Source: Aphanomyces cochlioides (taxonomy: Eukaryota > Oomycota > Saprolegniomycetes > Saprolegniales > Verrucalvaceae). Taken from it: a stretch of 64,000 bases of DNA. Positions within the stretch are counted from its first letter, which is position 1, and every line of letters starts with the position of its first letter. Location: the NCBI GenBank assembly GCA_019828595.1, contig JAHQRK010000046.1, positions 1 through 64,000 of the forward strand, read 5' to 3'. Below, in pieces: positions 42,798 to 53,092 of this stretch. The position numbers and the translations under genes are program-made. A model generated the notes under the pieces. It was not told where the DNA came from. It did not search any database and saw only the letters and a list, made by a program, of their open reading frames with translations.

Positions 42798-44230
42798 TTA
42801 ATATATGCGCGTAATTTTATAGCGATCTTCAGTTGAGAGTTCCTTGACAGATTTTACTGATGAATCTTCGATCACTGTTCCAATGACTTCACGTGATGAT
42901 TTCAATATGATTCGTTTTGTTTTTACAAGTCGACTAGGATGTGCGAGGCTCTGCATCAAACGTCGCACATCATCCATGGCAATGGCTCTGGTGACCAATA
43001 CTTATTCAGACAAAGTGTTATTTCCTTGAATGGCTGCTGCAAGACTCTGGACAAAATATGAAGGAGTTAACTTTTCCATGGAGCATTTCTGAAACAGCGA
43101 CGCAATCATGCACCAAGTCAATCCATTAATACTCAGATGAGTCAATCTCAAGTGCTTGATTGATGTGCGTGGCAATGCGCGCACGAGATGTAACAATCCT
43201 TCCACATTTTTGGGAAGCACACAATATAGTTTTAGACAGGCTACTTGAGATCCAACTACCGGTAGTCGATTTTGTCATGTACGGCGACCCTGAAAGACCC
43301 CTGCCCCTCCCCAAGCCCTACTTCGCGACCAGATTTCCTGACTACCGGGTAGATTACTGTAGCTACAGATAGTTAACTTTGGCTTTTGCCGCCGACCTAA
43401 CAAGTGTCGTTGCCTCAGTTCCCGACCGACGCCACAGAGCCTACAAAGACCCTGTTTTCACGTGTTTCACGTGACAATTTGCGAATGATTCAATGAAGCT
43501 TGGCGTCCAATTGTAACTTGCCAAAGTCAATGACCTCGCAGTGAACTGCAAGGAAGAAAAGTCCAAGTTGCTCCAGTCGACGCTTGCTAGCTTGAGACTG
43601 TCAAGAGTCTAACAATTAAACATAACTTCATAGAATGCCTGTTTGACATCGTTTTCATCAAAGCTTCTGCCAGAGTATTTAAATGCTCGAACCGGTTGCT
43701 GGCGGAACCATTTCGTGAGATGTTTGAAGTCGGATGCTGTCATTTCATAGTGTACTGAAATGGCACGGAGCTCAGTGATCTGGTTGCTCGTGGCTATAAA
43801 TTCATAAAGTCCACTCAGGGGATCGTTATCGTTTTGCACTTCCAAGGAGGTCAAGTGGGGAAATTGTGGCAAGACTTCCATCCAAGGCAATGGCGCTTCA
43901 CCTTCCAAGTGAATATTCAGCCGGGTGATTCGCAAGTCAGTCAAGCCTTCAAGCGTCTCCGTCGGAATAGTCAAGCTCTAGATATCCATTGATTTAAATG
44001 CGTCTTGAGCCGTTTCGTATCGATCCAGTCGTCTTCAACTCATACATTTGCATAATATTTAGTGATTGTTTTTATCTCAGAGAGATGCGCAGAGGTCTCT
44101 GAATCGATGAGTAAATTAGGCCACAACAACGTGTCGCTCACGATCAAGCCCAACTTGTGTAGATGCTCCAGAGGTCCCAGCAAGTCGTACTGACGGCTGA
44201 AAAGTTCTACCGTTGTTGCTGTTCGAATCA
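42798..44230 (-). pseudogene. F-box-like/LRR pseudogene with foreign insert
   Basis: It is collinear with the better preserved copy at 45661-47048, including about 80 bp after the stop (CAGCTCGGGATCTCTTGATT). Pieces in order: LLGPLEHLHKLGLIVSD (44040-44276, F-box degenerate), LEGLTDLRITRLNIHLEGE and LPQFPHLTSLEVQNDNDPLS (43609-43974), then a 219 bp foreign insert (43256-43474), LPRTSIKHLRLTHLSING (43002-43220) and LMQSLAHPSRLVKTKRIIL (42798-42998). Multiple frame breaks and the insert inactivate it. Confidence 0.8.
43256..43474. other. 219 bp insertion of unknown origin
   Basis: Aligning the two duplicated LRR copies, homology stops after GAGATCCAAC and resumes at CAATTTGCGAATGATTCA. The insert begins TACCGGTAGTCG and ends CACGTGTTTCACGTGA, is GC-richer than its surroundings, and shows no terminal repeats or clear target duplication. 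Origin unknown. Confidence 0.6.
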
Positions 44231-44276
44231 CGCGAGAAAACTTGTTACAAGCCCCTGAATAAGATTCGTGGGCCAA

Positions 44277-44949
44277 ACTTACAGATCTCCCATAGCCTGG
44301 GCAACTAGCACAACAAAAACTCGTCTATTGAGACCATTCTCTCTTGTTCAACTTTGCAACTCAAGCTATCTTTGTTGATCACAAAAGAATGGAAAGTAGG
44401 TCGCTAGACTGGTGCGACTTTGTGAGCAGTCTTTAATCTTTAGCCAATTTTTCGATCAAATTTAGTTAGTGCCATCTTGATCTTGGGTTTGAATAATGAT
44501 TTTTTCACATCAGCATCACCCCATCCTGTTTGTTGAAAAAGAATTGAACCAAGTAACGATGGAACCGTTTGGAAAGATAATCAAAATTGGAATCTGCCAT
44601 GAAAATTCTACTTGAGATACAAAGAATTGAGTGGTTCAGCTTCTTCCCATAGGAACAATCTCAAAGAGGCCAATCAAGTTATCCGACTTACTTGTACCTC
44701 TAACGAAATTATTCGGGAAATTGAATCATCATGTCCTTCCATCAAAATGGACAGTAGGGCGACCTGCGAAGTACTGGTCTCTTTATGGCAAACAAATAAA
44801 GAGACCTGTACTTCGCAGGTCACCACAGTTGTCTAAAACTTCCTTGTGATAAACTACTTTGTATCTACACAAGTCGACGAGGATGGGAGATAGTTTCCAT
44901 CAATAGGCGTTCGACGTCCATGGTAGTATCCCCGGAGTCGAAAACTATC
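44277..44949. other. Intergenic with a long hairpin
   Basis: No gene recognised. The hairpin at 44761-44821 is the only notable structure. GGCCAAACTT--GC followed by TGGGCA-CT-G-GCACAAC near 44271-44310 resembles 42526-42575, suggesting that duplication boundaries lie here. Confidence 0.4.
44761..44821. repeat. Long inverted repeat (hairpin)
   Basis: The 26 nt arms at 44761-44786 (GACCTGCGAAGTACTGGTCT and on) and 44796-44821 are reverse complements with one mismatch, separated by a 9 nt loop. There is no T-run after it on either strand, and it lies outside any recognised gene. It could be a fold-back repeat, an RNA hairpin, or a snap-back duplication. Confidence 0.75.
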
Positions 44950-45320
44950 GCACACATCGTAAATCGCTTTTAATGTCCCCCGCAAGACTCAGGGTAAAGT
45001 TTGAAGTCATTCTTTGAGATAAAGATTCCAAAGTGCACTTTTGAAACTGCGAATTCAAAGTAAATGTATACCAACTCGACTGACCAACACGCCTAACAAT
45101 CAATTTGCAGTACTTGATTGATGTGCTTCGAAAAGCTCTCGCAGACACGCCAATCCATCAACAATCTTGTCATGCAGCCAAAGTGTTAAAGACGAGTAAT
45201 CCGAGATCCTACGATTTGATATGCGGGGGGTTGAAGTGCTGAAAATCGAATTGTCATTGACCAATTTCAAGGACCTTAATGTAGATTTAAAGGAAGTTAA
45301 GTCCAGCTGCTCAGGTTAAA
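44950..45320 (-). pseudogene. LRR gene relic, middle segment
   Basis: Minus strand order: LDLTSFKSTLRSLKLVNDNS, then RAFRSTSIKYCKLIVRRVGQ, SSWYTFTLNSQFQKCTLESL and FTLSLAGDIKSD in separate frames. This follows the family order DFTKF-MRSLEL, LPRTSIKHL, LLQKC-LE-L and FAQSLA-AIQ. It is heavily decayed. Confidence 0.62.
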
Positions 45321-45660
45321 GTACGACAGCTAGAATGCCACATGAGAAGTAGATGCGACCACAACTCTGGCGCGTACCCATCTTGTCTTTATGAACATTG
45401 CTCGTGACGATATATATAAGGGCAGTAAAGACCATGCTTCTTCGTAGCCTGGTATTGCAGTGGAGTTGGCTGTCATTATGTAGTATGTGTGTTGCATTTG
45501 GCGACAAGGTGGGAAATGCTAGTTAGTGTAAAAATCTATTTCTATAAAGTGCAATTCAATATCAGGCATAATGCGCTCGTGTACCGTGGAATGAAAAGCG
45601 ATGCCATGGCGCGCACAGATTCGGAGAAACTAAAACAGCTCGGGATCTCTTGATTCTTAC
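45321..45660. other. Downstream flank of the duplicated LRR gene
   Basis: No gene recognised. The last 70 bp (CAGCTCGGGATCTCTTGATT) are shared with the flank of the sister copy at 42720-42797. Confidence 0.45.
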
Positions 45661-47048
45661 TTACACCAGGGTGTAAATGCGCGTAATTTTATAGCGATCT
45701 TCATTTGGGAATTCCTTGACAGATTTTACGGATGAATCCTTGATCACTGTTCCAATGGCATCGCGTGTTGATATCAGTATAATCCGTTTTGTTTTCACAA
45801 GTCGACTAGGATGCGAGAGACTCTGCATTAAGCGTCGGACGTCATCCATAGCAATGTCTTCGGTGCTCAATACTAACTCAGACAAAGTGTTGTTTCCTTG
45901 AATGGCCACTGCAAGACTCTGGGCAAAGTCTGAAGGAATTCTTGTAGCTTCGAGAGTTAACTTGTTCAATTTGCACTTCTGAAGCAGCGACGCAACAGTG
46001 CACCAAGTTGGGTTCTCAATACGCAGGTCAGTTAATCTCAAGTGCTTGATTGACGTACGTGGCAATGCACGCACGAGATACTCCAATCCATCCACATTCT
46101 CGGTAAATACATAATGCAGACTCAGACAGGCCACTCGAGATCCAACCAATTGGTTTGCAAATGATTCATATATGCTGGGTGTCCAATTGTAACTTGCCAA
46201 CTCCAAAGACCTCGCTGTGCATTTTAGGGAAGTGAATTTTAAGTCGCTCCAGTCAAAGATTGGTAGTTTGAGAATGTCAAGCGTCTGACAATTAAACATA
46301 GCTTCAAAGAATGGCAGCTTGAAATCATTTTCATCAAAACTTATGCCAGTGTGTTCAAATACTCGAACTGGTTGTTGGCGGAACCATTTCGTGAGATGCT
46401 TTACGTTGGATGCCGTCATGTCACAGTCTGGGAAGACACGGAGCTCAGTGATCTGGTTGCTCGTGGCTATAAATTCATAAAGTCCACCCAGGTCATCATT
46501 ATCGTTTTGCACTTCCAAGGAAGTCAAGTAGGGAAATCGTGATAATACTTCCATCCAAGGAAATGGCGTTGGACCATCCAGGTAAAGATTCAGCCGCGTG
46601 ATTCGCACGTCATACAAATCGTCTAAAGTCTCAGTTGGGATAGGGAAGCTGTAGACATCCCACTCGATGTTTGTCATTGGATTCAAATGAGTCTTGAGCC
46701 ATTCGGCGTCGATCCAGTCGTCTTCAACACTGACATTTGCATAATATTTCACGATCTCTTCTATCTCAGAGAGATGTGCAGAGGTCTTTGAATTGATGCG
46801 TAAATTAGGCCACAACGATGAGTGGCTCACTGCCAAGCCCAACTCGTACAAATGCTCGAGAGGCAACAACCCAACAAGTTGTACGGACGAAGGACTTCGA
46901 GGAACGCAAACAGATCAACTGCATCCGGAATCGAAAAAGCAATCTTCGTGATGATATCCACGGGAATTTTAGCCCAAGCAGCCGTTGTAGCCTTGTATTC
47001 CATTGGACTTGGCCGTCGGGCTGTCGTCAAGCCGTCGTTGAGTTGCAT
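45661..47048 (-). pseudogene. F-box-like/LRR gene with a single 5 bp insertion
   Basis: ATG at 47048 gives MQLNDGLTTARRPSPMEYKA, IPVDIITKIAFSIPDAVDLF and FLEVLRPYNLLG, then the frame breaks. The rest continues without interruption from 46869 to 45661: PLEHLYELGLAVSHSSLWPN, LSRFPYLTSLEVQNDNDDLG, LTKWFRQQPVRVFEH, FEAMFNCQTLDILKL, LPRTSIKHLRLTDLRI, QGNNTLSELVLS and SHPSRLVKTKRIIL. Comparison with the sister copy (LLGPLEHL) shows an extra TGTTG after LLG, apparently slippage of a TTGTTG motif. It is otherwise intact, so the loss is recent, or the site is an assembly or sequencing error. Confidence 0.78.
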
Positions 47049-47060
47049 GGGGCACAACAC

Positions 47061-47701
47061 AATGGGATAGGCTAAATATAAATAATGTAATAATCATTTA
47101 GTGTAATTATAAAGTGGAATGTACCACCTGCTCGCTTTTGCTGGCAGGGTGTGAAGTATGTCCATCGAATTTTCTCCGAGGCTGCTAGCCATCTAAACAG
47201 CACAAAACCTCATTCAACGTCATGCCCTAAACCGCGTTTTTTATATTACTGAGCCGGTATGGTCTTGGCGTTCAAGCTATACGGCTGGCCGACGAAATCA
47301 CCATTGACAAGCACAACACAACTTTCAAGCTCCACATAAATGTGTATGACCAATGTTATGGCGATGCAGGGGATATGTTGGGGGACCCTCCAAGTTTGTC
47401 AGGTTTTGGTTCAAAGGAGGGCTTAAGATGTGGCACAGCGCGAGTTGATGGGGGAACTCCTTTGGAGGGGGGGGTCGTTTTGTACTTGCGGTATACTAGT
47501 ACTAGTAGACAAAACGCTTGAATGAAATGAGGTCATTGCAATCTTCGTATATCTTCAATCATTAGAGGTAGGAAAGAATGTTATGACCATCCGATCGACT
47601 AAACATCCTTGGATGACCCCACCACAGCCTATACTGTAGTTATACTTTCTCCAATCAAACTCTAAAGGAAACTGTCTTCAATTTCCAAAAATACTTTCGC
47701 C
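47061..47701. other. No gene recognised
   Basis: Divergent intergenic region between two LRR-family sequences of opposite orientation. It includes a G-run (GGAGGGGGGGG) near 47467 and an ACTAGTACTAGTA stretch near 47504. No promoter can be assigned. Confidence 0.4.
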
Positions 47702-48999
47702 ATGGTGGATAAATGCGGCGACAGGCTGGAGTCAAGAAAGACGCAAAGGGCGACAACGTTGCCAGTAGCTACATTGGCGAAGATTGCCTTTTAGATTCCA
47801 GAGGCAACCGATATGTTGGCGTTTCTTGAAGCTGCTGCGGCCATACGTCGATTTGGGACCTTTGGAGCATTTGTATCAGCTGGGGTGGAAACTCGGCCAC
47901 AAGACCTTCTGGCCAAACTTGGTTATCTGCTCACAGTCTCTGAATCATCGTTCTTCCGTGGAGGCCATTGCCAAATATTATGCGAATGTTGCCGTCAATG
48001 ACAAGATGAAAGACGCTACGTGGCTCAAAGCGTATTTGAATCCAACTGCAACTATAGAATGGATAGTTTGTGACTTGCCGATCACGAAGGAAATGTTGGA
48101 TGAGGAGTGACTTGAGAATTACTCGACTCTGTGTCTACTTAGAGGCTGAGATTCCATTTTGTTGGAAGGGTATCATGCCTAAACTTCCTCCTGTGAGCTC
48201 CTTAGAAGTACACAATGACTATGACGACTTGAGTGGCTTTTTTGAATTTATAGCCTCAAGCAATCAAATCACAAAATTACACGATGACTGAAACTGACCT
48301 CATGAATCTCACCCAATGGTTCCGTTACCAACCGGTCCGATTATTTGAATGCATTGGAACTGGCATGGGCGATTTTGATGTAAACTGCCTGACACTGGAC
48401 AGCCTCAAACTAGCTCATTTTGTAGCTGATAGATTGGATTTCACTCGATTGAATTTTGCAATAAGGTCGCTGGAACTAAAGTCTTGTGCTTTTGGTAGCA
48501 CACCGCTTCAATCCTTGGCCAGTCAACTACCACGATTCAGTGTTGTTCGTCTTGAACTATGTGGTCTTCTTGACAAAATTGAGTATGGCTTGGAATGTCT
48601 ATTGCGAGTGTTACCGCAATCCCCGATAAAACACTTGAAATTGTATCCCTTGATAATTGATGGTCCTGAATGGAGCATTTTACCACCACTGTTTGAACAC
48701 TGTAAATTGGTAAGTTTGGCGCTCGGAACTGAAAAGCTTCCTGCAGACTTCTCGCAGTCTTGCGACAGCTATCCAAAACAACCAGACCATTGCTGACTTT
48801 AATCTACACCTCGGAGTGATTGGTATCGAGAGCACGCGGCGTTTGATTGAGAGTTTTTCACATCCCAGTCGACCCGTGAAGAAAAAGCGCTTTATTTTGA
48901 GTACACCACATCAACCAAGGGTCGACGCTTGGAGATTGACTCAAGGAGTTTGCCTCTGCATGCGGGATTGAATTTGGTCATAAATACGACTTGTGGTGA
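47702..48999 (+). pseudogene. F-box-like/LRR pseudogene
   Basis: ATG 47702 reads to LPVATLAKIAF, an in-frame TAG, then IPEATDMLAFLEAA. Further frames follow in order: LLRPYVDLGPLEHLYQLGW and YANVAVNDKMKDATWLKAYL (to 48110), LRITRLCVYLEAEIPF and LEVHNDYDDLSGFFEFIASS (to 48291), LTQWFRYQPVRLFECIG through VLPQSPIKHLKLYPLI (to 48796), then IESFSHPSRPVKKKRF and LKEFASACGIEF (to 48999). One nonsense codon and about four frameshifts; the piece normally between FECIG and NCLTLDSLKL (FYQAMF) is also deleted. Confidence 0.8.
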
Positions 49000-49280
49000 C
49001 CCATTCATCATTATTCGAGCGCTTACTAGCGAATTAATCGATAAGAGTACATTTGTAGAATAATCTTCACTTCAAACGTTCTGTACTTCGAAATCGATTG
49101 CAGCATGAAGTCGCCGGTGAAATTGATTCCGTTAGCTGACTGGCCAGCATTTAGATTTTCTCTCTTCACTTCTGACTTTTTGTACGACACATATCAATGA
49201 AATCTGTAGATTTATCAAGAGCGTGCTTCACCGCAGCTTGTCAGGGCACTTCGTATTGAGGAATGATGGATAGCAGGAAT

Positions 49281-50660
49281 TTAGAATTGGTCGGCTATGA
49301 ATTCACCTCCGCGCTCAATGGCCAAGTCCTCCATAGACTTTAAAATTGTTCGGTCCCTTGCTAGCCATCTCAGGCCATTTACCTTGATCCGCATCGTTTC
49401 CACTTTTCGAGTTGGATCGGTCATGCTTTTAATTAAGGTGCGCAAATCGTCGTTGGTAATTTTTGCCCACTCCAAATTTAATTCACAAATCGTCTGGTTG
49501 TGTTGAATTGCAGTGGCAAGGTTTTTAGCAAACTCCGAGGGGATCTTGTCTACATCCAGAATCAAAGTTTCTAATGCGCACTTCTCAAACAGAAGAGCCA
49601 ATTGGGACCAACTTGAATTCTCATCGATAGGACAATTTGCCAGTTTCAACCATTTGATTGATGTTCGAGGCAAGGTTTGCAGAAAACATTCCATGCCACG
49701 AGTGTCGTCATCTTCGTACCCATTCAACTCAAGTTCAGTAACTCTAGAACCTTCAAGTCGACGGGCTAAAGCCTCGACGTCGTGAGACTGTACAAGGCAA
49801 TAATCCAGTTGGAACGATGTCATAGTATACTTAATTTGAGTGAAATCAATGTCGTCCAGATTGCCGTACGATAACTGGAGCCTATCAAGAGATGGGCAAT
49901 CGAACATAGCTTGATAGAAATGTCGTCTCACATTGTAATGACTTGCCTTTGTAATATTAGGCCACATCTCAAGCTTTCGAGCTTGCTGATGTCGGAACCA
50001 CTCGGTGAGATAGATCAGATCGGAATCGACAATAACGTAGGAATCTACAAGCAGTGAGAACTCTGTGATCTGTTTACTGGTGGCCATGATCTTGAAGAGG
50101 TCGCCTAAGTCTGTACAATCTTTGTAGACTCCCAAGGACGTCAAGAGAGGCAACTTTGACAGAGCAATGTCCCAACAAAAAGGTAAATTCTCCACCATGG
50201 CAACTTTGAGCCTCGTAATTCGCAAGTTGGACCAGTCGTCCTCAATATTGATGACTGCTGGGTAATTTTCGATATCCCACGTAATTTTGGCCGTCGGTTT
50301 CAGATGTGATTTGAGCCACGCCGCATCCTGCCACACATTTCGTACTCGTACAATCGGGTAGTGCCTGGCGAGCGCTTCAAAAGCAGAGCGATCTATCGAA
50401 TCTAGAATTGAAGGCTCGAGGTACAATTTTGGCCAGAACACTTCATGCTCATGTGCCAAGCTCAAGCTGTATAAATTGTCGAGAGGTCCCAGGTCAATGT
50501 GTGGACGGAGGGCTTCCAGAAAAGCAAAGAGGTCTTTTGCATCTGGAATGGCAAACACAATCTTGATAATAGCTTCAATGGGTAAAGTGATCAATTTTGG
50601 CTTGGTCAATACTAATTTGATTGATTTGCAACCTGTGGGGGCGCTGAAAGAATGAATCAT
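49281..50660 (-). CDS. F-box-like/LRR protein, intact
   Basis: 459 residues from ATG 50660 (a frame to 50684 begins at TTG directly after a TGA). F-box-like segment at 25-52 (TLPIEAIIKIVFAIPDAKDL, FAFLEALRP), then LGPLDNLYSLSLAHEHEVFW. LRR landmarks are LSKLPLLTSLGVYKDCTDLG, TSKQITEFSLLVDS, LTEWFRHQQARKLE, FYQAMFDCPSLDRLQL, DDIDFTQIKYTMTSFQL, TLPRTSIKWLKLANC, CALETLILDVD and QHNQTICELNLEW. The end is MTDPTRKVETMRIKV and SMEDLAIERGGEF. No lesion. LRRs have hydrophobic spacing but no strict 24-residue period, typical of this family. Confidence 0.8.
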   Translation of the reverse strand: MIHSFSAPTGCKSIKLVLTKPKLITLPIEAIIKIVFAIPDAKDLFAFLEALRPHIDLGPLDNLYSLSLAHEHEVFWPKLYLEPSILDSIDRSAFEALARHYPIVRVRNVWQDAAWLKSHLKPTAKITWDIENYPAVINIEDDWSNLRITRLKVAMVENLPFCWDIALSKLPLLTSLGVYKDCTDLGDLFKIMATSKQITEFSLLVDSYVIVDSDLIYLTEWFRHQQARKLEMWPNITKASHYNVRRHFYQAMFDCPSLDRLQLSYGNLDDIDFTQIKYTMTSFQLDYCLVQSHDVEALARRLEGSRVTELELNGYEDDDTRGMECFLQTLPRTSIKWLKLANCPIDENSSWSQLALLFEKCALETLILDVDKIPSEFAKNLATAIQHNQTICELNLEWAKITNDDLRTLIKSMTDPTRKVETMRIKVNGLRWLARDRTILKSMEDLAIERGGEFIADQF

Positions 50661-50956
50661 CTGGCTGTCGATTGCCTTTCGCAATCATGACCACAAAGTT
50701 CTCTTTTGGGTGATTTGAAGTTATTATATCCAATCAAAAAATCTACAATATAAATTCAGTAGTGATTTTCCAAAAAAAGCGATTTGATTGGATAATAAAT
50801 TAACAAAATGGATTTGATTGGTGGATCTTCTACAAATCCGCAAATGAAATTGGACATTTGAGAAGTGTGAGCTATTGGATTGAGTAGTTTCACATGACCA
50901 ACTCGTGACAGTTCGACAGCCAGAACTACAGTATTGTCACGCCACACAAAGCAATC

Positions 50957-52829
50957 ATGACAGGATGCTCGGCAATGCCGATTGACGTCATTGCGAAGAT
51001 TGCATTCTGTCTTTGTGACGCAACAGATCTGTTCGCTTTTCTCGAAGCTCTTCGTCTATCTGTCGGCTTGGGACCTCTCGAACAAATCTACCAGTTAGAC
51101 TTGACACAAAACCGGTCAGATTTGTGGTCATCATTGACTCTCAAGCCATCAATTCTTGCCATTGCCAACAGACATGTCATCGTTGAAAGAGATTGGCAGG
51201 ACATTAAATGGCTCAAGACGTTTTTGAATTCAAAGGCAGCGATTACGTGGGATACATACAGTACCATTGTTCCTCTAAGTACAGTACTGTTGAGGCTGTG
51301 GATGATTGGGTCAGTCTACGAATTACACAGCTCAAAGACCACATGATGATGGGAACATCGTATGCGGACCTCTTGCCAAGACTTCACCACTTGACATCAC
51401 CCACTGTTTCATGCCTCGGTGGCGATATCAGCGCTGCTTGCAAATTTGTTGCCGCGAGCAGCCAAATCACAGAATTCAAACTCAGAGTGTCTCGTTATAA
51501 CTTGTCTGCATCCAATCTGGCTGATCTAACGCACTGGTTCCGTTCCCAACCCGTTCGAGTCTTTGAGTGCGGCTCCACCCGCTGTTAGCTATAGGTTATC
51601 CCTAGGGCTGAGCCCTAGGGATAACGACACTCAATAGGGAAGGTTATCCATGTTAGTTAACATAGATGATCGTGTAAAGAGCCCATGGCTTATGGGTAAC
51701 CGGCTGAGGATCGTCTCAGCCCAATTCAATTGGCAAACGGCACACATCATAGAGATGATGCGTGTCGTTGGCCAGCTTTAGCTTGCTCTATGTATTTAAT
51801 GAATGCATGATTGTGAGGAGGCAACCGTAAAGACAGTTGCCACCACCAATTGGCTATGATATTATGTGGGTCGTAAAGTTTACTTTCTAATCTACCCCGG
51901 TTGAGCCACCTTACTTGTGTGTTCTACTGTTTCCCCGCTGCTGTTGATTGACACCCGCTTGGGAGATGCTGACAAAGATGTGAGACTCGAGTTTTATCGT
52001 GCCATGTTCAGCTGTTCAACTCTGGACCAACTCGATTTGTTGTACTTCGACGGGATAAATTCGGAAGATTTTGGTCGGTGGCCATTTGCAATGACATCGT
52101 TGGAACTCAATTGCAAGCGTCACAATTCATCCCTTGAACTTTTTCGAGTTTATTGGATAGTCCTGCCTCGACAATCAAACATTTGAGTTTGAGAGGCTTG
52201 TCTATTGATGACGAGGCCACTTGGAACTCCATTGCTCCACGGTTTGAGCATTTTACTTTGGAAACATTGAATTTGCGTGGATATTTCAGATCAAGCTTTG
52301 CTCGACCATTTTCCATGGCCATTCAAAAAATCACACGATTCGTGAATTGGATCCGAGATTTTTACATCCCCAACATGCGAGTCTTGATTCAAGCTCTAGC
52401 ACATCCGAGTCGACACGTTCTAGCTAAGCGGATTGTACTGACCGTGCCAATGCAGTCGAGAAGGTTCAACCCCTCTTCTCTTGGAATTGGTGAATTGCTA
52501 CCTGGACGCCGTCCAAATCGGCATTGTTGATTTATAATAGTGAATTGGAAACATTGGCGCTTAACCCTCGCGGTCTCATTGCAGATGCAGTTCCAAAGCT
52601 CACGAGAGCCGTTCAAAACAACCAAACGAGTTGTGAAATTTTCCTCAAGAATGTCCAAGTTAGCATTGCACACTCGCAACTTTTGGTTGAATATATGACG
52701 CACCCAGCAGGCTTGTCAGCAGAGTGCAAATTATATTCGCTAATTTGTCAACCTATGCATGACCGCAATCTTCAATCGCTAGTAAGGTTGACAAAAAAGC
52801 GCGGACATGAGTTTGTACTCCACGAGTAG
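50957..52829 (+). pseudogene. F-box-like/LRR pseudogene split by a solo LTR
   Basis: ATG 50957 gives MTGCSAMPIDVIAKIAFCLC, DATDLFAFLEALR and LGPLEQIYQLDLTQN; a frameshift near 51250 moves to VEAVDDWVSLRITQLKDHM and LTHWFRSQPVRVFECGSTR. A 371 bp LTR follows, after which the same reading frame resumes as LGDADKDVRLEFYRAMFSCS. A further frameshift lies near 52160. Unusually, the C-terminal module occurs twice: LETLNLRGYF through LIQALAHPSRHVLAKRIVL (to 52530), then LETLALNPRG through VEYMTHPAGLSAE and LVRLTKKRGHEFVLHE (to 52829). Confidence 0.82.
51583..51953 (+). mobile_element. Solo LTR (Ty1/copia-like)
   Basis: 371 bp begin TGTTAGCTATAGG and end GCTGTTGATTGACA, flanked by perfect 5 bp duplications CCCGC (51578-51582, 51954-51958). 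TG...CA ends and a 5 bp duplication define a retrotransposon LTR left by recombination between two LTRs. The 5' part has a perfect 15 bp hairpin with a 1 nt loop at 51595-51625. Superfamily is a guess. Removing the LTR and one duplication restores the LRR reading frame across the junction. Confidence 0.85.
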
Positions 52830-53092
52830 CATTATTCAAGTTGACTAAGGCTTGAATGCATATTCTTTGATCATATTTTGGCCTTGATTTGGATCTAGAC
52901 ATAGTTGGATAGAATAGTCAAAAGTCTACCTTTTCCCACGTCATGTAGGATGAATTGGTAGAATTTCTATTTTCAAGTCCGTCGAAGACATTCTTTCTGC
53001 TTAAATTGAGAGAGTTAACTGAATCTTCATACAAGTTGAATTAATTTCTGCAATATTATGGCTATCGTCGAGATTGAATTTACTTGATATGT

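Noticed and set aside
51607..51625. TAGGGATAAC within the solo LTR resembles part of the I-SceI homing endonuclease site
   Set aside because: Only ten bases match and they arise from the perfect hairpin of the LTR; the rest of the 18 bp site is absent.
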